Below are positions 21,990-32,220 of a stretch of DNA of 64,000 bases, in pieces; positions within the stretch are counted from its first letter, which is position 1, and each line of letters opens with the position of its first letter. Origin of the DNA: Sycobia sp. Sy_11 (taxonomy: Eukaryota > Arthropoda > Insecta > Hymenoptera > Epichrysomallidae); contig JACCIC010000287.1 of NCBI GenBank assembly GCA_018907035.1, positions 1 to 64,000 of the forward strand. The letters are read 5' to 3'. Made by a program: the position numbers and the translations under genes. The notes under the pieces were generated by a model. That model was not told the origin of the DNA. It worked only from the letters and a program-made list of their open reading frames with translations, and did no database searches.

Positions 21990-22875
21990 TTATTTCTCCT
22001 TTTCGTCTGGAATTGATGACACACTATTACTACGGCTGCTGCGACTGCTGCAACTGCTACTACTGCTGCAGCTACGACTTCTACTGCGGCTACATCTTTG
22101 CGATGTAGATGTTGTCACCTTCTGCTTAATTTTCATTGGAAAATATTTAGCCAACTCTGTGGCATCTGGAACTGAAAATAAGATATAAAATTAAATAAAT
22201 TATAAATTACAATAAATAATAAATAAATTAAAATAAATAATGAATAAAATCAATAAATTAAATAATAATGAAATTAATTGAAATAAAAATCAACAAATAA
22301 ATATAAAAAAAAATCTATATAAAAATCAACAAATAAATAGAAAAAAAATCAAAAATAAATAAATTGAAATAATTTACAAAATGAAATATGGAATGAAATT
22401 AAATAAAAATAAATAACAAAATAAATAACAAAATAAATAATCATAAATCATAATAAATAATAATAAATTAAAATAAATAATAAAAAAAATGAATTAAATA
22501 ATAAATATAAATAATAATGAAATAGATAATGAATAAAATAAAATAAATTAAAAGAAATAATAAATGAAATAAATAAAGAAAATTGTACTTACACTTAAAC
22601 GAGTCCAGTGATTTTTCGATCTTCACGGCGTACTTTAAGCACGCCACCATTCCCTCCAATTTTTCAACAGATAATTCTAACGAACTTTTTTCACGCCGAT
22701 GCGTCTTCTCCGTGGAGCCGAATAAACGATGAATTTTTGTCATCGATTTACGCGGCACCTTCTGTGACATTGGTGGCGATTGTTTAGCAATCGTCTTGCC
22801 AACAATTTTTCCTGCTTCTACTCTCATTTTGATGATGAAAGAAGCTGCAGGAAGATGACCAAAAGCAGCTTTCAT
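21990..22875 (-). CDS. Unrecognised two-exon gene with Ser/Arg-rich C-terminus
   Basis: Exon 1 is 22875-22593, the intron is 22592-22172 (421 nt, GTAAGT…TTTTCAG), and exon 2 is 22171-21990. Splicing joins the exons in frame, giving 154 residues. The N-terminal half is basic (KIVGKTIAKQ, SQKVPRKSMTKI). The middle has a heptad-like stretch (LELSVEKLEGMVACLKYAVKIEKSL), and exon 2 ends in a run of alternating Arg/Ser and poly-Ser with Cys. I recognise no family. A nucleic-acid-binding or core-condensing role would fit a basic, SR-rich virion protein, but this is inference. It is the last gene before the right terminus. Two AACCAATGAGA-type motifs lie upstream at about 22925 and 22987 (minus strand). 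Confidence 0.55.
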
Positions 22876-23489
22876 CGCGGTATTTAAAGCAATTTCAAAG
22901 TATCAGAGAAAGGAAAAGTCTTCTCTCATTGGTTCAAAAAAATCTCCTTCTTCATTTTCCATAGCTCAAAAAAAAAAAAATGTTTTCTCATTGGTTGAAT
23001 AAGTTTCCAATCATAGCCTTTCCCTTCCCAATCCCTTCCTAAAATTACAAATAATACAAAACTAACATCGCAAGAAATTCATTTCCCATTCCCACTCATC
23101 TATCTCAATTTACATAGACTCTATTTCATCTCCACACTATAAAAAAATCATGGTCAAAAATAAGGTCATTTCGGAGACGCTACAAAAGCAAATGAGAGAT
23201 GTGGAAAAGGATTTCTCACTTTCGGTTTCCTCATAAACCTCTTCCTCTCTATAATAATAAATCTAAACACCTATAACCGCTAGCAGTAAACTGATTATCA
23301 AAGTCATAAATCCGTATACCTGTGTAGCGGGCATGCTCACTGCCCCCCCGCCTTCCCCCTTGCGCACGCGTGTGGTCTTGTATCCCTAGAGGGGGGGGGG
23401 TCCCTTTCACTTTTCCTTCGAGTGGAAATGGGTCTGGGAATGATGAGTTTTCCAATGCTATATAGCTACAAGAAAAGGTCGTTGTCTAA
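22876..23489. other. Non-coding interval right of the SR-rich gene
   Basis: No supported gene. The first 130 bp carry two CTCATTGGTT (inverted CCAAT) motifs, likely promoter elements of the SR-rich gene. A G9 tract lies near 23391. A 68-codon minus-strand frame at 23249-23455 spans the G tract and has no family features. Confidence 0.45.
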
Positions 23490-24235
23490 AAGCCTCGTCG
23501 AGTGAAAATATACAAAATAAACTTGTCGGAATCATACGTAACCAATATGTATAGAATCTTACATGATATTAGGAGAGTATGCGGAACGTTCTCATCAAGA
23601 AAAAACCTACACGTTAATTGCATGGTAATTGATAATAATTTAGTTATTGATTTGGCCGCACATCGTTCATTAGAGTAGCATTCGTGGAGTTCACGGAAAT
23701 CATATTTAAATAGTCGAAAGCAGTAATTTAAGTGTAATAAAAAACTATAAAAGTTTCCTAAGAGTCTCGTAGACTGAAAATATACAAAATAAAATTTTTC
23801 GAACACAAGCGTCACGAATATGCATAGAATCTTACACCATATGAAAAGCGTATGTGGAACGTTTTCACATCTTATGTTCTCAGCTCGAAAATAACCTCAA
23901 TTTCAATGGCAAGGCTATAATTTCTTTATTGATTGACCGCATATCGTTCATTAGAGATGCATTCGTAGACATCACGGAAATCATATTTAAATAGCCGAAA
24001 ACAGTACTTCAAGTGTAATAAAAAAAAAGCTATAAAAGTTTCCTAAGAGTCGTAGACTGAAAATATACAAAATAAATTTTCCGAAAGTAAGCGTCACCAA
24101 TATGCATAAAATCTTACACCATATTAAAAGCGTATGTGGAACGTTTTTACAACTTATGTTCTCATCACGAAAACAAACTCAATGCCAATGGCATGGTCCT
24201 AATTTTGTTATTGGTATACCACATATAAGAAAGTA
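23490..24235 (+). repeat. Three tandem copies of a ~275-bp unit
   Basis: The marker gaaaatatacaaaata recurs at about 23504, 23776 and 24059, giving periods of 272 and 283 bp. Shared internal blocks include agaatcttac, gtatg(t/c)ggaacgtt, cgttcattagag and cacggaaatcatatttaaat. The third copy is partial. The array is non-coding and lies beside the right terminus only. Confidence 0.85.
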
Positions 24236-24365
24236 GAAGAAAACAAATAAAACAGTAAAACTAAAAGCTAAAGGCATAATGACAAATTTCAAGGCGTACT
24301 GCCCGCTCCTCCAGGCATTCGAAAGGCACCTTGAGTAATTCGTCGGTGTGACGCCTAACGGGAAA
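24215..24365 (-). repeat. Degenerate internal copy of the Polinton terminus
   Basis: The sequence from ctaaaggcataatgac through gtgtgacgcctaacggg parallels 24512-24612 of the right terminal repeat in the same orientation, with substitutions and a short deletion. It forms a decayed second terminus just inside the real one. Confidence 0.75.
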
Positions 24366-24368
24366 TCA

Positions 24369-24725
24369 AATAAGTGGAGATGTGAGAAAGATTATTTAAA
24401 TAGACAATTGATAATATTACGAAGCGAAACTCTTAAAATTATTCTATTAGTCCTCCATTAGCAACCAATAGAAAAAAAGAAAAAAAACAACTAAAAAGTA
24501 GAATTAATAGCTATAGGCATACTGGCACATTTCAAGGCGCACTGTCCGCTCCTCCAGGCACTTCTCGATTCGAAAGGCACCTTGAGTAATTCGTGGGTGT
24601 GACGTCGGACGGGATACTGGCATAATTTTCAGGAGTGAGAGTGTGCCAGAATGAATGTATACCTTCTGGCACAGTTTTACTGTGCCAGAATGCCTATGTG
24701 CCAGTATGCCTATAGCCTATCTACT
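24369..24725 (-). repeat. Polinton right terminal inverted repeat
   Basis: This is the inverted copy of 7639-7995, ending …gcctatctact. It has the same nested inverted repeat and TGGCAC motifs. Because the left repeat includes the end of the major capsid gene, this repeat carries a duplicate of those codons (about 24369-24400) unattached to any gene. Confidence 0.95.
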
Positions 24726-24731
24726 AACAAA
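24726..24731. repeat. Polinton target-site duplication, right copy
   Basis: The hexamer aacaaa lies directly outside the right terminus and is identical to 7633-7638. Confidence 0.9.
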
Positions 24732-25856
24732 TAACATAATAAATTATTATTCTATAAATATTAATTTCTTGCAGTATAGTAATTAAAACTTGCATTTGAA
24801 ATAAAATTATTATTTACTAGACAGAAATAAAAGGACCTAGCTTATACCTTTTTCTTAATTTTACTATAACAATGTTGAAATTTTTCATTCTAAGATTTGT
24901 CTATTTTATAACCATAATAGTTCAATTATTTTTAGTTCGTAGTGACTAGATTTCAGCCTACTCAAAATTAATAGATGCCTACGAGGTGATGTATAACGCT
25001 AATTTTCGATTCTGTTCTGAAAGTTTTGAAAGTATTTTTTCAGCTTTTGTTGGTCATTCTTTGATTTGTTTCTAATTTTTTAGTATTCCTGTGAACTTCT
25101 ACTTTTAATCTATTCTTGCGCAATAAATCAGCCATTATAACTTCCTTTTTCTACACTTAAATTTGGAATTATTTTTTAGTACCAGGAATGTAATCGAAGG
25201 AATTTTTCTTCATTTTATAGAAAACAAAGTTGACATTCTTTACACGTATAATTTTTAGATATAAAGAAATTCAATATTTTCATTTTATTGGCTTTATGTA
25301 TAAAATATTAGTTTTGTTATTACAATGCTATAATATGAAAGTAGTAAATAAAAAGATTAAATTTTTATAGTTTTGCGTATTATCTAAATAAATTTAAATT
25401 TGTCAGGATTGCCGTGCACTTTTTTCTTTACAATTACATTTTTATTGTATTATTTTTTTTTTAAATTTTATCTTATAAATCTGTATTTTTAATCTAAAAT
25501 TGGTATGGTAATCTATAATTTGACAGAACCGTACTTGATTCTATCGGGTAAAGAATATAAAAATACTAATTATATGGAACATAATGGCACTCTAGACTAT
25601 TCTTAATATAAAATTACGTAATTTAAAAAAATAATTAAATCATTATTTGATATTTATCTAAAATAGATTATTTTATTTATTGTATTAAATTATTTTTAAA
25701 TTACTTATTGTAAATAAGCTTATTTTAGAAAATAATAAATTAATAAAAATTATATAATATTTGAAAACAAATTTCAATTGTTTTTGTCGATTTATATTAA
25801 AAAATTTAAAAAACAAATTCGAATAAAGATTGTGTCATTTGTCTGATGCAGTGTTC

Positions 25857-25908
<52 letters not shown>

Positions 25909-27237
25909 TCTTATATAAAATCCCTTCTGAATTTTGCAACATAATATGATGTATTGTTACCTGAAATTGAATCGATCCTTTTAGCGGGGATACCTCCAGA
26001 TTACCTAAACTTAGTCGGATGTTTTTGCTCATTAGAGTATAATTTGTTTATATTTTATATTTTAATATTTTTCATATTTAATATTTTCTGGGCATAGTTT
26101 TATGTTTTAACTTTTAGTTAAATTTTTCTCTGTTATTTCTTTTTTAGCGTTTAATTAAACTTGTTAACCATTTTTTTAAAAATAGGTTTTTAACATTTTT
26201 TTTATTTATTTATGCTTAATTATTGTTATTTTTTTTAATATAGGTTAAATAAGATCTTTGTATTAATATTTTAAGAGTCGTAGTTGATTTTTTATTATCA
26301 TTTTTTCTTACTTAGTTTTTACAATAAATATTACAATTAAAATTTCAACCTGCAACAGTAAGAATGACCAAGAATTTAATTACAAAACGAAAATGATACA
26401 ATAACTATAAATAATAAAAATACTACGTTTAAAAACCAATTTGTATATTTCATTCATTTAAAATTAAATATGATATAGAACATTTTATAAAAAGATACAT
26501 TCGCAAGTTTAGGTTCTACGTGGCTTGGTGAGAAAATCACAGCGTAGCCCCCATCTATGTTACGAAAATAGGACTTTTTTCGAGGAACATAAATTTTAGA
26601 TTCAGAAATTTGGTCTAATAAATAATAAAAATTTATTCAATTTTTAACTACTTAAAAAATAAAACTAATGACTAAGTATACATTTATAATAAATTTTTTA
26701 AGAAAAGCAAAATAACTAGGCGAGTTTGATATGTTTTTAGAATATTAAGAACTTTCAAAAATAAATAACTATTATTGTAAAATTTAACTTGATTCGAAAA
26801 AAATTTCTCTTTATTGTTTTTTTTTTCCTCTATCCATATGTTATTACAATATATTTATATCGCATGTAGTGCCATTCTTTTTCGTATTAACATATTTGCG
26901 GCGTTGTTATATTTTATTTTTTACGCTGTATTAGAACTGCTTCTTTGGCTGCTTTACTGGCAATACGATTTTCAGTGCTGTTTGAATGAGCAGATGTCCT
27001 TAAGACTTCTTTTTTGATTTATTTTCTTGATTTATTGAATTTTATGAGTTTATAATTCATTTCATTAACTTCTTAATTATTGGCGCTGAGATTGTGCAGT
27101 GAATTTAGTACACATGTTGAATATGCACATATATAAGATGAAGCTGTGTCGAGTGGATTGAGCATATCTGATACCAAGAAGTATTTAGCATATATCTGAA
27201 GCATATGCTTCAGCTGAAAAGGTAGAGAATTCGACTG

Positions 27238-27735
27238 TAAATTGATAAAAATTTTTATCGGTATTACAGTTTTTCTACAATAATATAATATACTAATATA
27301 ATGAGTATCGGGCCGTCCTTATTTATAATCACCACCGTACAATCTGAAATAGAAATTACAACTAAATAGTAAAATAAAAATTAAATTAAATAAAAAAGAA
27401 ATAAAAAAGTTAGAATGAAGTAAATTATATTAGAGTTTAGTCCTTGAAGATGAGCCGGAACTGTTCAAAACGTCGGAAATGAAAAGTAAATTTAAATTTA
27501 AGCTGGTGGGGGAAATCAGATTCTCCTTTATTAACATAGAATATAGATTACTTTATTTGTATTATTTTTAATTTTTAATTTTTAATTTAATTGATTTTTT
27601 ATTTTATCTGTTATTAGTAATTTGTATTTTCAATTTTATGGGGGTTACTATAAACTAGGAGAGTCTGACTGTCATTCTATTAGTATAATATCTTATTGTA
27701 TAAAGGCTGTAAGACCGATAAAAGTATTTATGAAT
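27238..27735. mobile_element. Penelope-like fragment, right-arm copy
   Basis: This is the inverted counterpart of 3443-3900. It has the same pair of oppositely oriented termini (27240-27300 and 27680-27733) and the same internal hammerhead-like stretch at about 27438-27480, here with the GAAAC core mutated. Its presence in both arms shows that this insertion predates the palindrome. Confidence 0.55.
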
Positions 27736-28242
27736 CCACATTAATATATATATATATATATATACCCTTAAGTATACATATCTCAGGGTTGAGATATTTT
27801 TTAATTAACTTGTAATAATTTATAATTACTTTTTAATTTTTATCGATATATATATATTTAATAAGGTATTATTTTCAATTAAATGACAATTTAATTAATC
27901 ATTATTTTTAATTAATACAATAGCTTGTGTTGATGAATTACTTTGTCATACTAAAACTGTAATGATCAGATAAAGGAATCATGTATTTGAGTATATGGTC
28001 AATAACTATATTACGGACATCACGGTCCACGTTCGCGTAAATCGTATCATTGCGCTGGCAGCTGGTGTATTCTATCAATTCGTTCAACACTGTTTCCAAA
28101 ATCGTGTAAAAAGTAGTGGCAACATCGCATTGTATACGATTTGATAGACAGCATGCGAGTGTTTACGATTTTCTAAACGAATGAACCACAAATCCGAATA
28201 GAATCGACCCAACCTCTCGACAAATATCGTACAGCTGATCCG

Positions 28243-28285
<43 letters not shown>

Positions 28286-29298
28286 CAGGTATCAACATAA
28301 CGATTACCTGATGAATGGAGATGGGTCTTGATACAATTCTTGGTCATGTATTCTAATGGATTATTCTTTTCTCTCCTAAAATGTTAATTATCTCCATATT
28401 TAACTTCTTATGAATTAAAAATAATAGCTAATTAAAATTTTATTTCAATAATAATTGTAATTTAATGATTAATTAAATAAACATGTAAACAATAATTCAA
28501 TAGAAATTATTAAGTATTAATGGCAAATTAATATATATATATATATATATAATTTATATCAGTATATATTTCATTAAAAAAGTAGAGACAAACGGTTATA
28601 TACAGACGAGACATGACGGGCACCCAAAATTCAAATAAGTTCAGTTATTTTAAATTTCAATGAGCAAGTGATAGACAAAAACCTATAATTTAAGGTGCTA
28701 TTTTTGAAGAAAAAAATTATTAAATAAATTCATCAAAAATGTAAAGCTTCCCAAAAGACAATTTGCTTCATCTCTCCTTCCCCAGAGTGGGACATGAGGG
28801 TATGAAGTATTTATATTTTTATAATAAGATTCTTATATGTAAAGAAAATAAAAATAAGGTAATAGTACAAACATATTAATTTATTACGTATTAATAATTA
28901 AACAAATCGTATAATACGTATGGCCTTCTTTATTTTTAATTTTAAAGGGTCATTTAAAGTATAAATAATTATAAAAATAATGATAAATTAGAGTTTTGAA
29001 GGGGGCGGTTTGATTGTTCGTAAGTGATAATATTAATATTATAGATATAATCTGATGTTAATGCAACAAAGATAACTATTATTTTAGTTGCAAGGTGTCC
29101 AATATGCAAAATAGTGAAAAATTAGAGTGGAAAGAATATATAATTTTTACTTTAAATGAAAAATATAAAATCACCATCTTCTGGGAAAGTAAGCAGAACA
29201 GTATGATTGTATATTTAATAGGATTGGTTTGTACATAGAGAGCAAGTACAGCTTCTAAATATAATGGCATATTATATTCTACATTATAATTATTGAAA

Positions 29299-29304
<6 letters not shown>

Positions 29305-29357
<53 letters not shown>
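29305..29357. repeat. (TA)n microsatellite, one of about 30 in the window
   Basis: Similar TA tracts of 20-60 bp occur near 513, 1576, 2109, 2636, 3303, 5137, 6522, 7197, 21625, 25858, 28246, 28531, 30429, 32177, 35572, 44587, 53075, 54023, 54510, 57561, 58022, 58225 and 63650. They generate spurious Tyr-Ile repeat frames on both strands. Confidence 0.95.
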
Positions 29358-29359
<2 letters not shown>

Positions 29360-29660
29360 TTTACAAAAATATTTCTCTATTATATATCGTGATATTTTTG
29401 GCGGGAATATATGCATAATTTTTGTATTTTGACATATTGACTTTATTTAATCTGACATATTTATTCCAAAAAATTACAATGTATGAAATACTAAAGAAAA
29501 CTTTAGCCGTACAAGAATATATTTTAAAATAAAATTTTTATAATTACCTATTGAATAGACAGTAATGAAACTATTGAAAAGATACTTATTGAAAAAGATA
29601 GTAATTTCTAATAAATAAGTGCTATTGTCAAATAGTGTTAGTTCATTAAAAATTATTTTA

Positions 29661-30424
29661 ATATTTGAATCTGTAACAGTTTTCTTAGAAAAAGTTTCTA
29701 TAAAAGCTGTTTATTATATAAATTGTATAAATTATACAAAGTGCCAATCACTGTATAATGATGTGTAATATAAGAATAAATTTAAAAATTGCTTTATATA
29801 GATAACTATATATTTAAATATTTATAATATAATATATTAATTTAGGAGTTGTACTTACTCCTTACACAAAATTCAGTACTATAAATACACAATCATACTC
29901 TTCTACATTTCAAAATAATGATGGTTTTATGATATTTTACATTTGAATTAAAAATTATATATTCTTTTCACGTTACTTTTTCTTATCCGTTTTATATAAT
30001 AGGAGTGCATATCGAAGTAATAACTCAAATGCATCAATTACACGTTGTGAATACTCAAGACTCTCATTTCCTCCTAAAATTATGAGTTTTAATCGTAGCT
30101 AAAAGACTATCCTGCAAAAAAAATAAAAATGTTTGAAATTTTGGGAATTAAAGTGCTTTAGTTGTCATAACAAACGATTATAAAAAATTTCTAGGATGTA
30201 TATAAATATTAAATCTGCGTAGGCAATAATAACATTTTTGCCTACATAAATATTATATATACTTTAGGTTAGGAAAAGAACAATTACTTTCCTATTATGT
30301 TTTTATATATATTTATTGGCTCAAGCTCGTACATCTCGCACCTCTCTGTAATTTCAAATTTCCGTATTACGTTACTATGTTTGCAATGTATTTGCATGCA
30401 TGTATATATGCATGTGTGTATTTA

Positions 30425-30473
<49 letters not shown>

Positions 30474-31523
30474 TCTGCACCAGGCTTCATAATTCTTTAT
30501 TTGATTTTTACGGCATTGAATATTTTCTTCAGCGCCCAGTGTTATTTTCTTCAGTTCTCACTTTTTTATCTACAGAATTGACAACTTGCATTATAACCAT
30601 AATAAAATCTTATATTTCGTTTTACTCCCTCAATTCTATGAATAGAAAGATGAAACAAAGTTCATTCGATTCATTATTCAATTCTACATCCGGGGCTATC
30701 CAAGTTTGATCTGTACTATATGTATAAAATTTATAATATTTGTTGTTATTTAATGTTATTGCAAAGCGGCGATGTCTATAGTGCAGACGACAGTTAGATA
30801 AACATTTTCTTATTTTTTTAAAGTAACTTTGAAACATATTATGAAAGCAGTAAGGGATACCCCCAATTGTAGAATTTTTCAAAGATTCGTATAAAATTTG
30901 TTTCAACATTGTAAAACGTAAAATGAGGACGCAAAACGAAATCTACACTTACACATTTTCATTTCCGTTTTAATAGTTCATCGTGGCGCTGGGATCGCGG
31001 TATGGAGCACTCTTAATTATATGTCATAATAGCGGTGGAGAGGAGAACTAAAAAATGCAGTCGTGGTATTACATAAGAACTCCAAAACTCTCAAGTTCAC
31101 TTAAAATTTTTTTTAAAAAAATTGAAAATTACCGAAATACATCAATGTGAAGTATAAGAAACGTTATAGTAGAATTATGACTGTACAAAAAACATTCTGT
31201 AGTTTTCTCCACGTCAACAAAAGGGTTTGAAAAAGGGATATTGCTGTAAAGAACTTTAATTTTTATTGAAATATTTATACTAATTTATGTTTTCATCGTA
31301 TGCCTGAACCTAAAGCTACTGAAAATTATTTTGTAATATTGAAATTATGATAAATTATAAACAGTAGATCAAAATAATAAAAATTAAATGTGATAAGAAT
31401 ATAGTCATAAACGCCTGCAATGATAGTTATGTTTCTCAACAAAGTACATATATATAATAATTATCAAAAGGAATAAAACTATTTAAAATTTATTTTTATT
31501 TAATTTCTTTTTTGTAATACATT
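29661..31523. other. AT-rich interval, no supported gene
   Basis: At about 29845-29985 there is a diverged direct copy of left-arm positions 600-730, so it is inverted relative to 29150-29280. (TA)n lies at 30429-30466. Short frames at 30297-30709 and 30622-30909 overlap on opposite strands and carry no recognisable domain. Confidence 0.5.
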
Positions 31524-31930
31524 GTGTTTAATCATATCATATCATACTTCATATCATATATCATATCATATCACTATATAATATCATATCATATATCATA
31601 TCACTATATAATATCATATCATATATCATATCACTATATAATATCATATCACCATATCATATCATATCATACAATATCATACTTCATATCATATCATATC
31701 ATACTAATTTATAAAGACAAAGCGTATTTCTGTTTGTACACGATAACCGAAAAAACTACTGAACTGATTATTCTGAAATTTGACATATAGATTCTATATT
31801 ATTTTGGGAAGGACATAGGCTATGTTTTTATTGAAAATCATTTTATTTTCATCAATAAATTAAGTTAACGTTTTTAACAGTCAGTTTCACCAGCAGCCAC
31901 TAAGTGGCGTCTTGAATCACGAACACCAAC
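31524..31930 (-). mobile_element. Retroposon-like repeat copy 1 with (TGATA)n tail
   Basis: The body at about 31700-31930 (including gaaaaaactactgaactgat and ggacataggctatg) recurs inverted at about 57305-57530. In both copies the end after tttataaattagt is followed by a TGATA-type microsatellite, here 31524-31700 on the minus strand, with a 30-bp higher-order unit repeated three times. A fixed body with a simple-repeat tail suggests the 3' end of a non-LTR element; the family is not identified. Confidence 0.6.
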
Positions 31931-32171
31931 TCAAAGTAATCCGCTTAAGAGTGCTCCTTACGGCGTTTGCAGCGCTACGATATGATATGATATGATTATA
32001 TGATATGATATGATGATATATATATATATATATATATATATGATTTAAATATTGAACATTGCTAAATGTTGTTACACAAAACCATGAAGCATAAAAATTA
32101 TAATGTATAAATTCAAAAGATCAAACAATAGTGGAATTTTTTTACATTAAAATATGGTAACGATAATTAAC

Positions 32172-32220
<49 letters not shown>

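Larger units (their letters stand above)
7639..24725. mobile_element. Polinton/Maverick DNA transposon (17,087 bp)
   Basis: The element has 357-bp terminal inverted repeats, a 6-bp target duplication, and the complete Polinton hallmark set: protein-primed DNA polymerase B, retroviral-type integrase, packaging ATPase, cysteine protease, and major and minor capsid proteins. Genes form two divergent blocks around 11266-11362 and another divergent pair around 19294-19930, with convergent ends near 14365-14595 and 20822-21989. Several genes carry stops or frameshifts, so autonomous activity of this copy is unlikely. The two termini differ at about 8 of 357 positions by eye. Confidence 0.97.
24732..29660 (-). 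repeat. Right arm of palindrome, part distal to the Polinton
   Basis: This is the inverted copy of left-arm positions 1 to 6138. Its first bases (taacataataaattatt) are the reverse complement of 6122-6138, exactly continuing the arm interrupted at 7638. It lacks a 1.29-kb segment present in the left arm (about 2187-3478) and about 200 bp present at 22-225. It has a small extra segment near 26530-26590. Homology fades beyond about 29660. Confidence 0.9.

Noticed and set aside
23249..23455. 68-codon minus-strand frame in the Polinton right end
   Set aside because: It runs through a G9 tract, has a low-complexity composition and no family features.
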